A stretch of 64,000 nucleotides of DNA from Streptomyces sp. JJ66 (GTDB taxonomy: Bacteria > Actinomycetota > Actinomycetes > Streptomycetales > Streptomycetaceae): assembly GCF_019303495.1 (NCBI RefSeq), contig NZ_JAEVFI010000006.1, positions 46,651 through 110,650 of the forward strand, in the 5' to 3' direction. A model generated the notes under the pieces. That model searched no databases and was not told the DNA's origin. It saw only the letters and a list, made by a program, of their open reading frames with translations. Positions 8,671 through 17,247 of the stretch are shown one piece after another (positions within the stretch are counted from its first letter, which is position 1; every line of letters begins with the position of its first letter). The position numbers and the translations under genes were made by a program.

Positions 8671-9327
8671 ATGAGCAGACGGTCCGGCATCCTCGAATTC
8701 GCCGTTCTCGGCCTGCTGCGCGAGGCCCCCATGCACGGCTACGAGTTGCGCAAGCGGCTCAACACCTCGCTGGGGGTCTTCCGTGCGTTCAGCTACGGCT
8801 CGCTTTACCCCTGCCTCAAGACCCTCGTCCAGCAGGGCTGGATCGTCGAGGAGGAGGGCGGCGCGCCACAGGACCCGCGTTCCGCTCCTCTCGGGGGGCG
8901 CCGGGCCAAGATCGTCTACCGCCTCACCGCGGAGGGAAAAGAGCACTTCGAGGAGCTCCTCGCCCAGACGGGGCCTGATGCCTGGGAGGACGAGCACTTC
9001 GGTGTGCGCTTCGCCTTCTTCGGCCAGACCTCGCGGGACGTGCGGATGCGGGTGCTGGAAGGCCGCCGCAGCCGCCTGGAAGAGCGGCTGGAAAAGATGC
9101 GCGCCTCCCTGGCCCGCACCCGGGAGCGGCTGGACGACTACACGCTTGAACTGCAACGCCACGGCTTGGAGTCCGTGGAGCGAGAGGTCCGCTGGCTCAA
9201 CGAGCTGATCGAGAGCGAGCGGACGGGACGCGGTCGGCGCGAGCAGGACCGCCAGTCACAGGAGACGGGCCATCAGCCCCGGCATCGGGGCGGTGCCCGG
9301 CCGGATTCGTCCGATGACACCACCTGA
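8671..9327 (+). CDS. PadR family transcriptional regulator
   Basis: A 218-residue regulator. The N-terminal winged helix carries the family signature [19 protein letters not shown]. It continues with [12 protein letters not shown] as recognition helix and [13 protein letters not shown] as wing. The C-terminal half is a long charged helical region ([11 protein letters not shown]) for dimerisation, and the last 30 residues look disordered. A GAGGAGAGGAG ribosome binding site precedes ATG 8671. It lies 49 bases upstream of ino1, in the arrangement usual for Streptomyces, and may regulate itself through the palindrome at 8556-8574. Confidence 0.92.
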   Translation: MSRRSGILEFAVLGLLREAPMHGYELRKRLNTSLGVFRAFSYGSLYPCLKTLVQQGWIVEEEGGAPQDPRSAPLGGRRAKIVYRLTAEGKEHFEELLAQTGPDAWEDEHFGVRFAFFGQTSRDVRMRVLEGRRSRLEERLEKMRASLARTRERLDDYTLELQRHGLESVEREVRWLNELIESERTGRGRREQDRQSQETGHQPRHRGGARPDSSDDTT

Positions 9328-9376
9328 GTTCCGCACCGTGCGGAGTCTCAACGAGTACACACAGGGAGCAACCGGA

Positions 9377-10459
9377 ATGGGTTCGGTTCGCGTAGCCATC
9401 GTCGGCGTGGGCAACTGCGCCGCCTCGCTGGTGCAGGGCGTCGAGTACTACAAGGACGCCGACCCGGACAGCCGCGTCCCGGGTCTGATGCACGTGCAGT
9501 TCGGCGACTACCACGTCAGGGATGTCGAGTTCGTCGCCGCGTTCGACGTGGACGCCAAGAAGGTCGGTCTCGACCTGGCCGACGCCATCGGCGCCAGCGA
9601 GAACAACACCATCAAGATCTGTGACGTGCCGTCCACCGGTGTCACCGTGCAGCGCGGCCACACCTACGACGGTCTGGGCCGGTACTACCGGGAGACCATC
9701 GAGGAGTCGGCCGAGGAGCCGGTCGATATGGTGCAGGCACTCAAGGACGCGCAAGCCGATGTCCTCGTCTGCTACCTGCCCGTGGGCTCCCAGTCGGCCG
9801 TGGAGTTCTACGCGCAGGTCGCCATCGACGCCAAGGTGGCGTTCGTGAACGCCCTGCCGGTGTTCATCGCGGGCACCAAGGAGTGGGCGGACAAGTTCAC
9901 CGAGGCCGGCGTCCCGATCGTCGGTGACGACATCAAGTCGCAGGTCGGTGCCACCATCACCCACCGTGTCATGGCGAAGCTGTTCGAGGACCGCGGCGTC
10001 ATCCTGGACCGCACGATGCAACTCAACGTCGGCGGCAACATGGACTTCAAGAACATGCTGGAGCGCGAGCGGCTGGAGTCCAAGAAGATCTCCAAGACGC
10101 AGGCCGTCACCTCCCAGATCCCCGACCGGGAGCTGGGCGAGCACAACGTGCACATCGGCCCGTCCGACTACGTCGCCTGGCTGGACGACCGGAAGTGGGC
10201 CTACGTGCGCCTGGAGGGCCGCGCGTTCGGTGACGTGCCGCTGAACCTGGAGTACAAGCTGGAGGTCTGGGACTCCCCGAACTCCGCCGGCGTCATCATC
10301 GACGCCCTGCGCGCCGCGAAGATCGCCAAGGACCGCGGCATCGGCGGCCCGATTCTGTCGGCCTCCTCGTACTTCATGAAGTCTCCGCCGGTGCAGTACT
10401 TCGACGACGAGGCCCGGGAGAACGTGGAGAAGTTCATCAAGGGTGCCGTCGAGCGCTGA
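9377..10459 (+). CDS. ino1: inositol-3-phosphate synthase
   Basis: A 360-residue enzyme converting glucose 6-phosphate to 1L-myo-inositol 1-phosphate with NAD. This is the first step toward mycothiol and phosphatidylinositol in actinobacteria. It has the NAD motif V-G-V-G-N-C-A-A-S near the N-terminus, a G-D-D-I-K-S-Q motif, and the catalytic-core segments L-N-V-G-G-N-M-D-F and S-P-N-S-A-G-V. Length matches the short actinobacterial form (about 360-370). ATG 9377 has GGGAG upstream; the frame is open to 9293, but the N-terminus fits best here. It ends before a parS-containing palindrome. Confidence 0.95.
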   Translation: MGSVRVAIVGVGNCAASLVQGVEYYKDADPDSRVPGLMHVQFGDYHVRDVEFVAAFDVDAKKVGLDLADAIGASENNTIKICDVPSTGVTVQRGHTYDGLGRYYRETIEESAEEPVDMVQALKDAQADVLVCYLPVGSQSAVEFYAQVAIDAKVAFVNALPVFIAGTKEWADKFTEAGVPIVGDDIKSQVGATITHRVMAKLFEDRGVILDRTMQLNVGGNMDFKNMLERERLESKKISKTQAVTSQIPDRELGEHNVHIGPSDYVAWLDDRKWAYVRLEGRAFGDVPLNLEYKLEVWDSPNSAGVIIDALRAAKIAKDRGIGGPILSASSYFMKSPPVQYFDDEARENVEKFIKGAVER

Positions 10460-10534
10460 GCGCTCAGCGCCGGGTCCGCCCCCTGCCGGGCTGACCGGTG
10501 AAGCCGCCGGGCATCCTCCGGCGGTGCCTGGTAA

Positions 10535-10580
10535 CGCGGAGCGGGGTCGTGTTTCACGTGAAACACGACCCCGCTCCGCG
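10535..10580. terminator. 46-bp perfect palindrome with central parS; bidirectional terminator
   Basis: Two 23-base arms are perfectly complementary with no loop, centred on the parS at 10551-10564. It lies between the converging ino1 and alr-like genes, so RNA from either side could form a GC-rich hairpin. Confidence 0.7.
10551..10564. other. parS site (ParB binding)
   Basis: GTTTCACGTGAAAC, exact 14-mer, here embedded in a 46-base palindrome. Confidence 0.93.
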
Positions 10581-10604
10581 CGTACGGCCCTCTCGTCCCG
10601 GGCC

Positions 10605-11636
10605 TCAGCTCTCCACGAGCCGGTCGAACTGTGTGGTGGTGTGCCGCAGGTAGGCCACCATCTCCTCGCCGACGTGCGGCTCAGGCGCGTCCGAGGGGAC
10701 GAACAGGATCGACACCTGCATGTGTGGCGGCTCCGCGAACCAGCGCTGCTTTCCGCCCCAGACGAACGGGGAGAGGTTGCGGTTGACCGTCGCCAGGCCC
10801 GCCCGTGCGACGCCCTTGGCCCGCGAGGTCATCCCGTGCAGCGCCTTCGGCGCCTCCAGGCCCACGCCGTGCGAGGTGCCGCCCGCCACGACCGCGAGCC
10901 AGCCGTCAGTCTGCGCCTTCTGCTGCCGGTAGCCGAAGCGGTCGCCCTTGGTCACCCGCGTCACGTCCAGGACGGCGCCGCGGTACTCCGTGGCGGCGTG
11001 GTCACCCAGCCACAGCCGCGTCCCGATGCGCGCCCGGAACCGGGTCTGCGGGAACTGCTGCTGGAGCCGGGCGAACTCCTCGGCTCCGAGGTGGCTGACG
11101 AACATCGTCTCCAGCGGCAGCCGCGCGGCCCGCAGCCGGTCCATCCAGCCGATGACCTCCTCGACGGCGTCCGTGCCGTCCGTGCGGTCCAGCGGCAAGT
11201 GGATGGCGAAGCCCTCCAGGCGCACGTTCTCGATGGCCGCGTGCAGCTTGCCGAGGTCATCCTCCGAGACGCCGTGCCGCTTCATGCTGCTCATCACCTC
11301 CACGACGACCCGGGCGCCCACCAGCGCGCCGACGCCGTCCAGCGAGGAGACCGTGCGGATCGCGCGGTCCGGCAGCGGCACCGGCTCCTCCCCCTTCCGG
11401 AACGGTGTCAGCACGAGCAGGTCGCCGCTGAACCAGTCCTTCATGCGGGCGGCCTCGTACGTGGTGCCGACCGCCAGCACGTCGGAGCCGAAGCGGGAGA
11501 CCTCCTCCGCCAGGCGCTGGTGTCCGAAGCCGTATCCGTTGCCCTTGCAGACCGGTACCAGGCCCGGGAACTGCTGGAGCACCGTCTGCTGGTGCGCTCG
11601 CCAGCGAGGTGTGTCGACGTAGAGGGAGAGCGCCAT
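10605..11636 (-). CDS. alanine racemase-like PLP protein
   Basis: A 343-residue protein of fold-type III. The PLP lysine motif C-K-G-N-G-Y-G-F-G near residue 30 corresponds to the K-A-(N/D)-A-Y-G-H-G motif of alanine racemases. Later segments (R-I-G-T-R-L-W-L-G, G-Y-R-Q-Q-K-A) follow the racemase barrel and C-terminal domain order. True Alr proteins differ enough that the substrate is uncertain. It starts 59 bases after femX and shares its strand, so a role in making or editing peptidoglycan amino acids is plausible. ATG 11636 is preferred to the frame extending into femX. Confidence 0.7.
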   Translation of the reverse strand: MALSLYVDTPRWRAHQQTVLQQFPGLVPVCKGNGYGFGHQRLAEEVSRFGSDVLAVGTTYEAARMKDWFSGDLLVLTPFRKGEEPVPLPDRAIRTVSSLDGVGALVGARVVVEVMSSMKRHGVSEDDLGKLHAAIENVRLEGFAIHLPLDRTDGTDAVEEVIGWMDRLRAARLPLETMFVSHLGAEEFARLQQQFPQTRFRARIGTRLWLGDHAATEYRGAVLDVTRVTKGDRFGYRQQKAQTDGWLAVVAGGTSHGVGLEAPKALHGMTSRAKGVARAGLATVNRNLSPFVWGGKQRWFAEPPHMQVSILFVPSDAPEPHVGEEMVAYLRHTTTQFDRLVES

Positions 11637-11695
11637 GCCGGGGGACGACCTTTCTCGTGCTTCTCGTGAACGGGGCTCTTCGGGGGCGAAAGGGG

Positions 11696-12817
11696 TCAGC
11701 GCCGCGACATGTAGAGGTCCAGCGCCTTGTGCAGCAGCTTGTTCAGCGGGAAGTCCCACTCACCGAGGTACTCCGCCGCCTCCCCGCCCGTCCCGACCTT
11801 GAACTGGATCAGGCCGAACAGGTGGTCGCTGTCGTCGAGCGAGTCAGAGATGCCGCGCAGGTCGTAGACCGTGGCGCCGAGCGCGTACGCGTCCTGGAGC
11901 ATGCGCCACTGCATGGCGTTCGACGGCCGCACCTCACGCTTGTGGTTCGCGGACGCGCCGTAGGAATACCAGACGTGGCCGCCCACGACGAGCATCGTCG
12001 CCGCCGCCACGTTCTCGCCCTCGTGCTGCGCGAAGTACAGCCGCATGCGGTTGGGGTCCTCGTTGTTGAGCGCCTTCCACATCTGCTGGAAGTAGCCCAG
12101 CGGCCGGGGCCGGAACCGGTCACGCTCGGCGGTCACCTCGTACAGGCGCTGCCACTCCGCGAGGTCCTCATAACCTCCCTGCACGACCTTGACGCCAGCC
12201 TTCTCGGCCTTCTTGATGTTGCGCCGCCACAGCTGGTTGAAGCCCTTGTGCACCTCGTCCAGGGTGCGGTTCTCCAGCGGCACCTGGAAGACGTAGCGGG
12301 GCTGCACGTCGCCGAAGCCGGCGCCGCCGTCCTCACCCTGCTGCCAGCCCATCCGGCGCAGCTTGTCCGACACCTCGAAGGCGCGCGGTTCGATGAACGT
12401 GGGTTCCACGTCGCGCAGCCGCTTGACATCCGGGTCCTGGATGCCCTTCTTGATAGCCGCCGCGTCCCAGCGCCGGATCACCACGGGCGGGCCCATCTTC
12501 ACCGAGAACGCGCCCCGGTCCTTCAGGTGCGCGAGCATCGGTTTCAGCCACTCCTCCAGGTTCGGGGCGTGCCAGTTGATCACCGGCCCCTCGGGGAGGT
12601 AGGCGAGGTACCGCTTGACCTTCGGCAGCTGCCGGTAGAGGACGAGCCCGGCGCCGACGACGCGCCCCGTCTTGTCGTCGAACCAGCCGAGGTTTTCCGC
12701 GCGCCATTCGGTCTTTACGTCCGCCCAGGCGGGAACCTGACAGTGACTCGCCGACGGCAGGCTCCGGAGGTACGCCAGGTGTTCCTCGCGGCTGATGGTC
12801 CTCAGGGTCAGGCTCAT
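11696..12817 (-). CDS. femX: FemX-type lipid II:glycine glycyltransferase (FemABX family)
   Basis: A 373-residue FemABX protein, which adds an amino acid from aminoacyl-tRNA to the lipid II stem peptide. In Streptomyces FemX is known to add the first glycine to the LL-diaminopimelate side chain. Visible family features are two GNAT-like halves, the W-R-R-N-I-K-K-A-E-K-A-G segment leading into the coiled arm, and the late P-S-N-A-M-Q-W motif. ATG 12817 is preceded by GGAGGAG. The gene is immediately upstream of the alr-like gene, and both likely form one operon. Confidence 0.87.
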   Translation of the reverse strand: MSLTLRTISREEHLAYLRSLPSASHCQVPAWADVKTEWRAENLGWFDDKTGRVVGAGLVLYRQLPKVKRYLAYLPEGPVINWHAPNLEEWLKPMLAHLKDRGAFSVKMGPPVVIRRWDAAAIKKGIQDPDVKRLRDVEPTFIEPRAFEVSDKLRRMGWQQGEDGGAGFGDVQPRYVFQVPLENRTLDEVHKGFNQLWRRNIKKAEKAGVKVVQGGYEDLAEWQRLYEVTAERDRFRPRPLGYFQQMWKALNNEDPNRMRLYFAQHEGENVAAATMLVVGGHVWYSYGASANHKREVRPSNAMQWRMLQDAYALGATVYDLRGISDSLDDSDHLFGLIQFKVGTGGEAAEYLGEWDFPLNKLLHKALDLYMSRR

Positions 12818-12964
12818 ACGGGGCGCTCCTCCGGCGTACTTCGCAGGGTCTGGCGCGAAGCCTACTCGCCGGAAGGGGAGGCCGAACCTCGCCGTGAGCC
12901 GGTCGCGGACCCCGCTGCCCGCGGCGGGCACGGACGGCTCGAACGGGACTCGGCCCGCGACAGA

Positions 12965-13282
12965 TCAGCCCAGCAGGCCGCCGAAGAGACCACCGTGGGA
13001 CATACCGAGGTAGAGGCCGAAGCCGGACGCCCCGAGCCCGATGACCAGCAGGAACCGCTCGGCAGTCGTCGCAGAGATCATCTGCCCCCACAGCGCCGCG
13101 CCGATACCCAGCAGCCCCGCCCAGGACGCGAGCAGGTGCAGCCCGGGAAAGAGGGACGTCACCGCCGCCACCGCGCCGAGCACGATCGCCGCGAGGGCGA
13201 AGGCGTTCTCGCGCGGGTGCGCTTTGCCGTCGGTGTCGAGGAAGGCGAGCGGATCGCGATGTTGCCGTGCTGCCTGTGCCAT
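12965..13282 (-). CDS. small membrane protein
   Basis: A 105-residue protein with a charged N-terminal 30 residues. Three or four hydrophobic helices follow ([36 protein letters not shown]). The family is not recognised beyond being a conserved neighbour of rpsF in Streptomyces. ATG 13282 has GGAGGT seven bases upstream. It diverges from rpsF. Confidence 0.7.
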   Translation of the reverse strand: MAQAARQHRDPLAFLDTDGKAHPRENAFALAAIVLGAVAAVTSLFPGLHLLASWAGLLGIGAALWGQMISATTAERFLLVIGLGASGFGLYLGMSHGGLFGGLLG

Positions 13283-13484
13283 GGGGCACCTCCTGCCGGA
13301 AGGCGGCGCCGCGTGGCGCCGCTCACACCCGATGTGTCCAGATTGCGGGGTACTCGGCCCGGATTTCAACCGGGAGGGTCAGGACGGGTAGGCTGTACCG
13401 TCTGCACCGGTGTCTGCCGTGTCCGCCTCCGCTCTCCGGCCCGAATGCCGGGGCTGTCAGTGGCGGCCGCTATAACGGCAGGGA

Positions 13485-13529
13485 CCGTGGCGTTACGCAT
13501 CAACCCTCCTGCCACGGAACGCCCGTGGC
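13485..13529 (+). promoter_or_regulatory. rpsF leader with alternative hairpins
   Basis: Segments A (13485-13491, CCGTGGC), B (13511-13517, GCCACGG) and C (13523-13529, CCGTGGC) are present. B can pair with A (19-base loop) or with C (5-base loop), just upstream of the GAGGAGGT ribosome binding site. This may be a ribosomal-protein autoregulatory leader; S6:S18-binding leaders are known before rpsF in many bacteria. Confidence 0.4.
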
Positions 13530-13557
13530 CGCTGAGTCCAGAGGAGGTGGGTTACAC

Positions 13558-13848
13558 ATGCGTCACTACGAGGTGATGGTGATCCTCGACCCCGATCTCG
13601 ACGAGCGTTCTGTCTCGCCGCTGATCGAGAGCTTCCTGGCCGTTGTCCGCGAGGGCAAGGGCAAGGTCGAGAAGGTCGACACCTGGGGCCGTCGTCGTCT
13701 CTCCTACGAGATCAACAAGAAGCCCGAGGGCATCTACTCGGTCATCGACCTGCAGGCCGAGCCCGCGGTCGTCAAGGAGCTCGACCGTCAGATGAACCTG
13801 AACGAGTCGGTCCTTCGGACCAAGGTCCTCCGTCCCTCCGTCCGCTGA
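13558..13848 (+). CDS. rpsF: 30S ribosomal protein S6
   Basis: A 96-residue S6 protein of the small ribosomal subunit, which pairs with S18 on the 16S RNA platform. [12 protein letters not shown] opens the ferredoxin-like fold, followed by [14 protein letters not shown] and L-N-E-S-V-L-R. It heads the rpsF-ssb-rpsR-rplI operon. ATG 13558 follows GAGGAGGT, and the open frame upstream is not coding. Confidence 0.97.
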   Translation: MRHYEVMVILDPDLDERSVSPLIESFLAVVREGKGKVEKVDTWGRRRLSYEINKKPEGIYSVIDLQAEPAVVKELDRQMNLNESVLRTKVLRPSVR

Positions 13849-13928
13849 GTCACCTGACGCCAGCGCACGAAGGTTCCGAGTAGCAGCGCTACGCAGCCCA
13901 CAGCAGCCAGCACGCCGAGAGGTACCCC

Positions 13929-14495
13929 ATGGCAGGCGAGACCGTCATCACGGTCGTCGGCAATCTCGTCGACGACCCCGAGCTGCGCTTCACCCCCTCC
14001 GGTGCGGCGGTCGCGAAGTTCCGCGTCGCGTCCACCCCCCGCACCTTCGACCGGCAGACCAACGAGTGGAAGGACGGCGACAGCCTGTTCCTCACCTGCT
14101 CGGTCTGGCGGCAGGCGGCGGAGAACGTCGCCGAGTCCCTCACCCGGGGCACCCGGGTCATCGTGCAGGGCCGCCTCAAGCAGCGGTCGTACGAGGACCG
14201 TGAGGGGATCAAGCGCACGGTCTACGAGCTCGACGTCGACGAGGTCGGCGCGAGCCTGCGCAACGCGACCGCGAAGGTCACCAAGACCAGCGGGCGCGGG
14301 GCCGGCCAGCAGGGCGGCGGCTGGGGCGGCGGCTCCGGCGGCCAGCAGGGCGGGGGCGGCGCCCCCGCGGGCGACCCGTGGGCGACCGGCGCTCCGGCGG
14401 GCGGCGGCCAGCAGGGCGGCGGCCAGCAGGGCGGCGGTGGCGGCGGCTGGGGCGGCGGCTCCGGCGGTGGTTACTCGGACGAGCCCCCGTTCTGA
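13929..14495 (+). CDS. ssb: single-stranded DNA-binding protein
   Basis: A 188-residue SSB. The OB-fold is at residues 1-110 ([25 protein letters not shown]). A Gly/Gln-rich linker with repeated G-G-Q-Q-G-G units follows, and the acidic tail D-E-P-P-F recruits replication and repair partners. Streptomyces carry two SSBs; this essential one lies between rpsF and rpsR. The linker DNA is a run of imperfect repeats, likely variable in length between strains. Confidence 0.96.
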   Translation: MAGETVITVVGNLVDDPELRFTPSGAAVAKFRVASTPRTFDRQTNEWKDGDSLFLTCSVWRQAAENVAESLTRGTRVIVQGRLKQRSYEDREGIKRTVYELDVDEVGASLRNATAKVTKTSGRGAGQQGGGWGGGSGGQQGGGGAPAGDPWATGAPAGGGQQGGGQQGGGGGGWGGGSGGGYSDEPPF

Positions 14496-14561
14496 CCGGC
14501 CCGTACGGGCCGTACGGCGGCGGGTTCACCCGCAACTTCTTGAATTCACTGGAGAGAGACA

Positions 14562-14798
14562 ATGGCGAAGCCGCCTGCTCGCAAGCCGAAGAAGAAGGTT
14601 TGCGTGTTCTGCAAGGAGAAGATCTCCTACGTCGACTACAAGGACACGAACCTGCTGCGGAAGTTCATCTCCGACCGCGGCAAGATCCGTGCCCGCCGGG
14701 TCACCGGCAACTGCACCCAGCACCAGCGTGACGTCGCCACGGCCGTGAAGAACAGCCGTGAGATGGCGCTGCTGCCCTACACGTCGACCGCTCGATAA
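14562..14798 (+). CDS. rpsR: 30S ribosomal protein S18
   Basis: A 78-residue S18. [26 protein letters not shown] and R-A-R-R-V-T-G-N-C are all diagnostic. It has four cysteines (at C-x-x-C, and later single positions), so it looks like a zinc-binding (C+) form at its N-terminus; Streptomyces usually also carry a C- paralogue elsewhere. GGAGAGAG precedes ATG 14562. It is part of the rpsF operon. Confidence 0.95.
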   Translation: MAKPPARKPKKKVCVFCKEKISYVDYKDTNLLRKFISDRGKIRARRVTGNCTQHQRDVATAVKNSREMALLPYTSTAR

Positions 14799-14816
14799 GG
14801 GAAGGGTGACCGCAAC

Positions 14817-15263
14817 ATGAAGATCATCCTGACCAACGAGGTCTCCGGCCTCGGCATCGCCGGCGACGTGGTCGAGGTGCGCGACGGGTATGCCCGCAAC
14901 TACCTCCTCCCCCGCGGTTTCGCGATCCGCTGGACCCGTGGTGGCGAGAAGGACGTCGAGCAGATCCGCCGTGCCCGCAAGATCCGTGAGATCGCCACGG
15001 TCGAGCAGGCCAACGACGTCAAGGCACAGCTGGAGGGCACCAAGGTGCGCCTCAAGGTCCGTGCCGGTGACGGCGGCCGCCTGTTCGGTTCCGTCACCCC
15101 GGCTGACATCGCCACCGCGGTGAAGTCGGCCGGCGGTCCGGACGTGGACAAGCGCCGCGTCGAGCTGGGCTCGCCGATCAAGACGCTCGGCTCGCACGAG
15201 GTCTCGGTCCGGCTGCACACCGACGTCGTCGCCAAGGTCGGCGTCGAGGTCCAGGCCGCGTGA
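14817..15263 (+). CDS. rplI: 50S ribosomal protein L9
   Basis: A 148-residue L9. The N-terminal RNA-binding domain is M-K-I-I-L-T-N-E-V, then [16 protein letters not shown]. The connecting helix and C-terminal domain [11 protein letters not shown] complete the protein. It starts 18 bases after rpsR and ends the operon before a strong terminator. Confidence 0.97.
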   Translation: MKIILTNEVSGLGIAGDVVEVRDGYARNYLLPRGFAIRWTRGGEKDVEQIRRARKIREIATVEQANDVKAQLEGTKVRLKVRAGDGGRLFGSVTPADIATAVKSAGGPDVDKRRVELGSPIKTLGSHEVSVRLHTDVVAKVGVEVQAA

Positions 15264-15290
15264 GGTTCTCCCGCGTCTGAACGGCCACGG

Positions 15291-15327
15291 AACGGGCCGC
15301 ACCCCTGAAGCAGGGGTGCGGCCCGTT
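15291..15327 (+). terminator. terminator of the rpsF operon
   Basis: Perfect 16-base arms (15291-15306 and 15312-15327) with loop GAAGC lie 27 bases past rplI. It may also serve the converging MATE gene. Confidence 0.85.
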
Positions 15328-15383
15328 TCCGTGTCGGCCGTCGTCTGCTGAGGCCCGCACGGCCTCCTCGCCGTCCGGTCTGC

Positions 15384-16799
15384 TCAGACCCGCACCGATC
15401 CGGTGACGATCCACCGTCCGGAGCGGGCCCGCCACCACAGGGTGGCCATGCGCGTCGCCATCATCAGCCCGGCCACCGTCCACCACAGCGCGGTCAGACC
15501 ACCGCCGAGCGTGGGCACCAGCAGCGCCACGGGTGCGAACACCGCCAGCACCGCCAGCATGGCCCAGGCCAGGTAGGGCCCGTCCCCGGCGCCCATGAGT
15601 ACCCCGTCGAGCACGAAGACGACGCCCGCGATGGGCTGGGTGACGGCGACGACCAGCAGCACGGGCAGCAGTGCCGCGTGGACGGCCGGGTCGCTGGTGA
15701 ACAGCGGCAGGATCAGCGGACGGGCGACGACGACAAGCACCCCGAGGACCAGGCCGGACGCGATGCCCCACTGCACCATGCGCCGGCACGCCGCGCCCGC
15801 CCCGGCGGCGTCCCCAGCGCCGAGGTAGCGGCCGATGATGGCCTGCCCGGCGATGGCGATGGCGTCGAGGGCGAAGGCCAGCAGCGACCACAGCGTGAGG
15901 GTGATCTGGTGCGCGGCGATGGAGACGTCCCCCATGCGGGCCGCGACGGCCGTGGCGATGAGCAGCACGGCCCGCAGCGACAGCGTGCGGACCAGCAGCG
16001 GCGCCCCGGCCTGGGCGCAGGCGCGGATACCGGCGGCGTCCGGGCGCAGGGACGCACCGTGCCGCCGGGCACCGCGGACCACGACGCCGAGGTAGACGGC
16101 AGCCATGGCGCACTGGGCGAGCACGGTGCCCCAGGCCGAGCCCGCGATGCCCCAGCCCGCACCGTGGACGAGCAGCAGGTTGAGCAGACCGTTGGCGGTG
16201 AAGCCGCCGATGGCGACGTACAGCGGCGTGCGGGTGTCCTGCAGGCCGCGCAGCACGCCGGTGGCCGCGAGAACGACGAGCATGGCGGGGATGCCGAGGA
16301 GGCTGACCCGCAGGTAGGTCACCGCGTACGGGGCCGCCGTCGTGGACGTGCCGAAGGCGTCGATGAGCGCGGGTGCGGCGGGGTAGCCGACGGCCAGCAC
16401 GCCCAGGCCGAGCAGGAGGGCGAGCCAGATGCCGTCCATGCCCTGGCGGATCGCGGCGGGCAGCTCGTTCGCCCCGAGGCGGCGGGCGACGGCGGCGGTC
16501 GTGGCGTAGGCGAGGAAGACGAAGACATTGACGCCCGTGGTGAGCAGGGCGGCGGCCACCCCGAGACCGGCGAGCTGCGGGGTGCCGAGATGGCCGATGA
16601 TGGCGCTGTCGGCCATGAGGAAGAGCGGTTCGGCGACAAGGGCACCGAAGGCGGGGAGCGCGAGGGCGAGGATCTCCCGGTCGTGCCGGCGCACGCCTCG
16701 CCCGCGGGGCGCGTTGGCGGCGGCTTCGGTGGGCGGTGCGGCGCTGCCGGAGGCGGGACGGGACGAGCGGCCTCGGGAGCTCGAAGGGGATGCGGGCAT
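15384..16799 (-). CDS. MATE family efflux transporter (DinF-like)
   Basis: A 471-residue protein with about 12 membrane helices in two homologous halves, as in multidrug/toxin extrusion cation antiporters. Family marks are P-L-F-L-M-A-D-S-A-I-I-G-H-L-G-T in the first helix and G-Q-A-I-I-G-R-Y-L-G in the second half. ATG 16799 starts just before the charged N-terminal tail and lacks a clear ribosome binding site. The frame also permits 16841 (485 residues), so the start is uncertain. It lies between the rplI terminator and dnaB. Confidence 0.85.
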   Translation of the reverse strand: MPASPSSSRGRSSRPASGSAAPPTEAAANAPRGRGVRRHDREILALALPAFGALVAEPLFLMADSAIIGHLGTPQLAGLGVAAALLTTGVNVFVFLAYATTAAVARRLGANELPAAIRQGMDGIWLALLLGLGVLAVGYPAAPALIDAFGTSTTAAPYAVTYLRVSLLGIPAMLVVLAATGVLRGLQDTRTPLYVAIGGFTANGLLNLLLVHGAGWGIAGSAWGTVLAQCAMAAVYLGVVVRGARRHGASLRPDAAGIRACAQAGAPLLVRTLSLRAVLLIATAVAARMGDVSIAAHQITLTLWSLLAFALDAIAIAGQAIIGRYLGAGDAAGAGAACRRMVQWGIASGLVLGVLVVVARPLILPLFTSDPAVHAALLPVLLVVAVTQPIAGVVFVLDGVLMGAGDGPYLAWAMLAVLAVFAPVALLVPTLGGGLTALWWTVAGLMMATRMATLWWRARSGRWIVTGSVRV

Positions 16800-17247
16800 G
16801 ACAGTGATACAAACATCCACAGGTAATGATCGCAACCCCATTCTACCTATTACCAGACGGGCTGTGCCGCGCTACACCCAGCCTTCGGCGCGTGGATCTC
16901 CCCCGACCGGGCGAAGTTTTTTCCCTGCACAGCCCGTGGACGGAGAAGACGCAGGTGAGGGCCGGTGTCCGGAGCTGCGAGCGGTCTTCTCCACAGTGCT
17001 GTCCCCCGAGCCGTACACAGGAATGCGCGGGTTCTCCACAGGATGGAGCACATCACCCACAGGGCCCTGTGGATAACCAGATTGGTGCCAGCCGGGGAGG
17101 GCCGTAGCGTAGTCCGGCGCCCGCCTCACGTTCCCCTCTGCTTCGCCGCGAGCCCCTCGTGTCGTAACCGGAGTCGGGCGGCTCAGTTGTCAGAGCTGTG
17201 CCGTAGAAAGAGGTGCACTGCGGTTCGGCTCGGGAGGAGGTGGCGCG
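16800..17247. promoter_or_regulatory. MATE/dnaB intergenic region with a DnaA-box cluster
   Basis: TTCTCCACA at 16987-16995 and 17032-17040 (each one mismatch to TTATCCACA) precede a perfect box on the minus strand, TGTGGATAA at 17068-17076. A weaker ACATCCACA is at 16813-16821. The cluster lies 170-260 bases upstream of dnaB, so DnaA-dependent control of the replicative helicase gene, or DnaA titration, is possible. No gene was seen. Confidence 0.55.
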
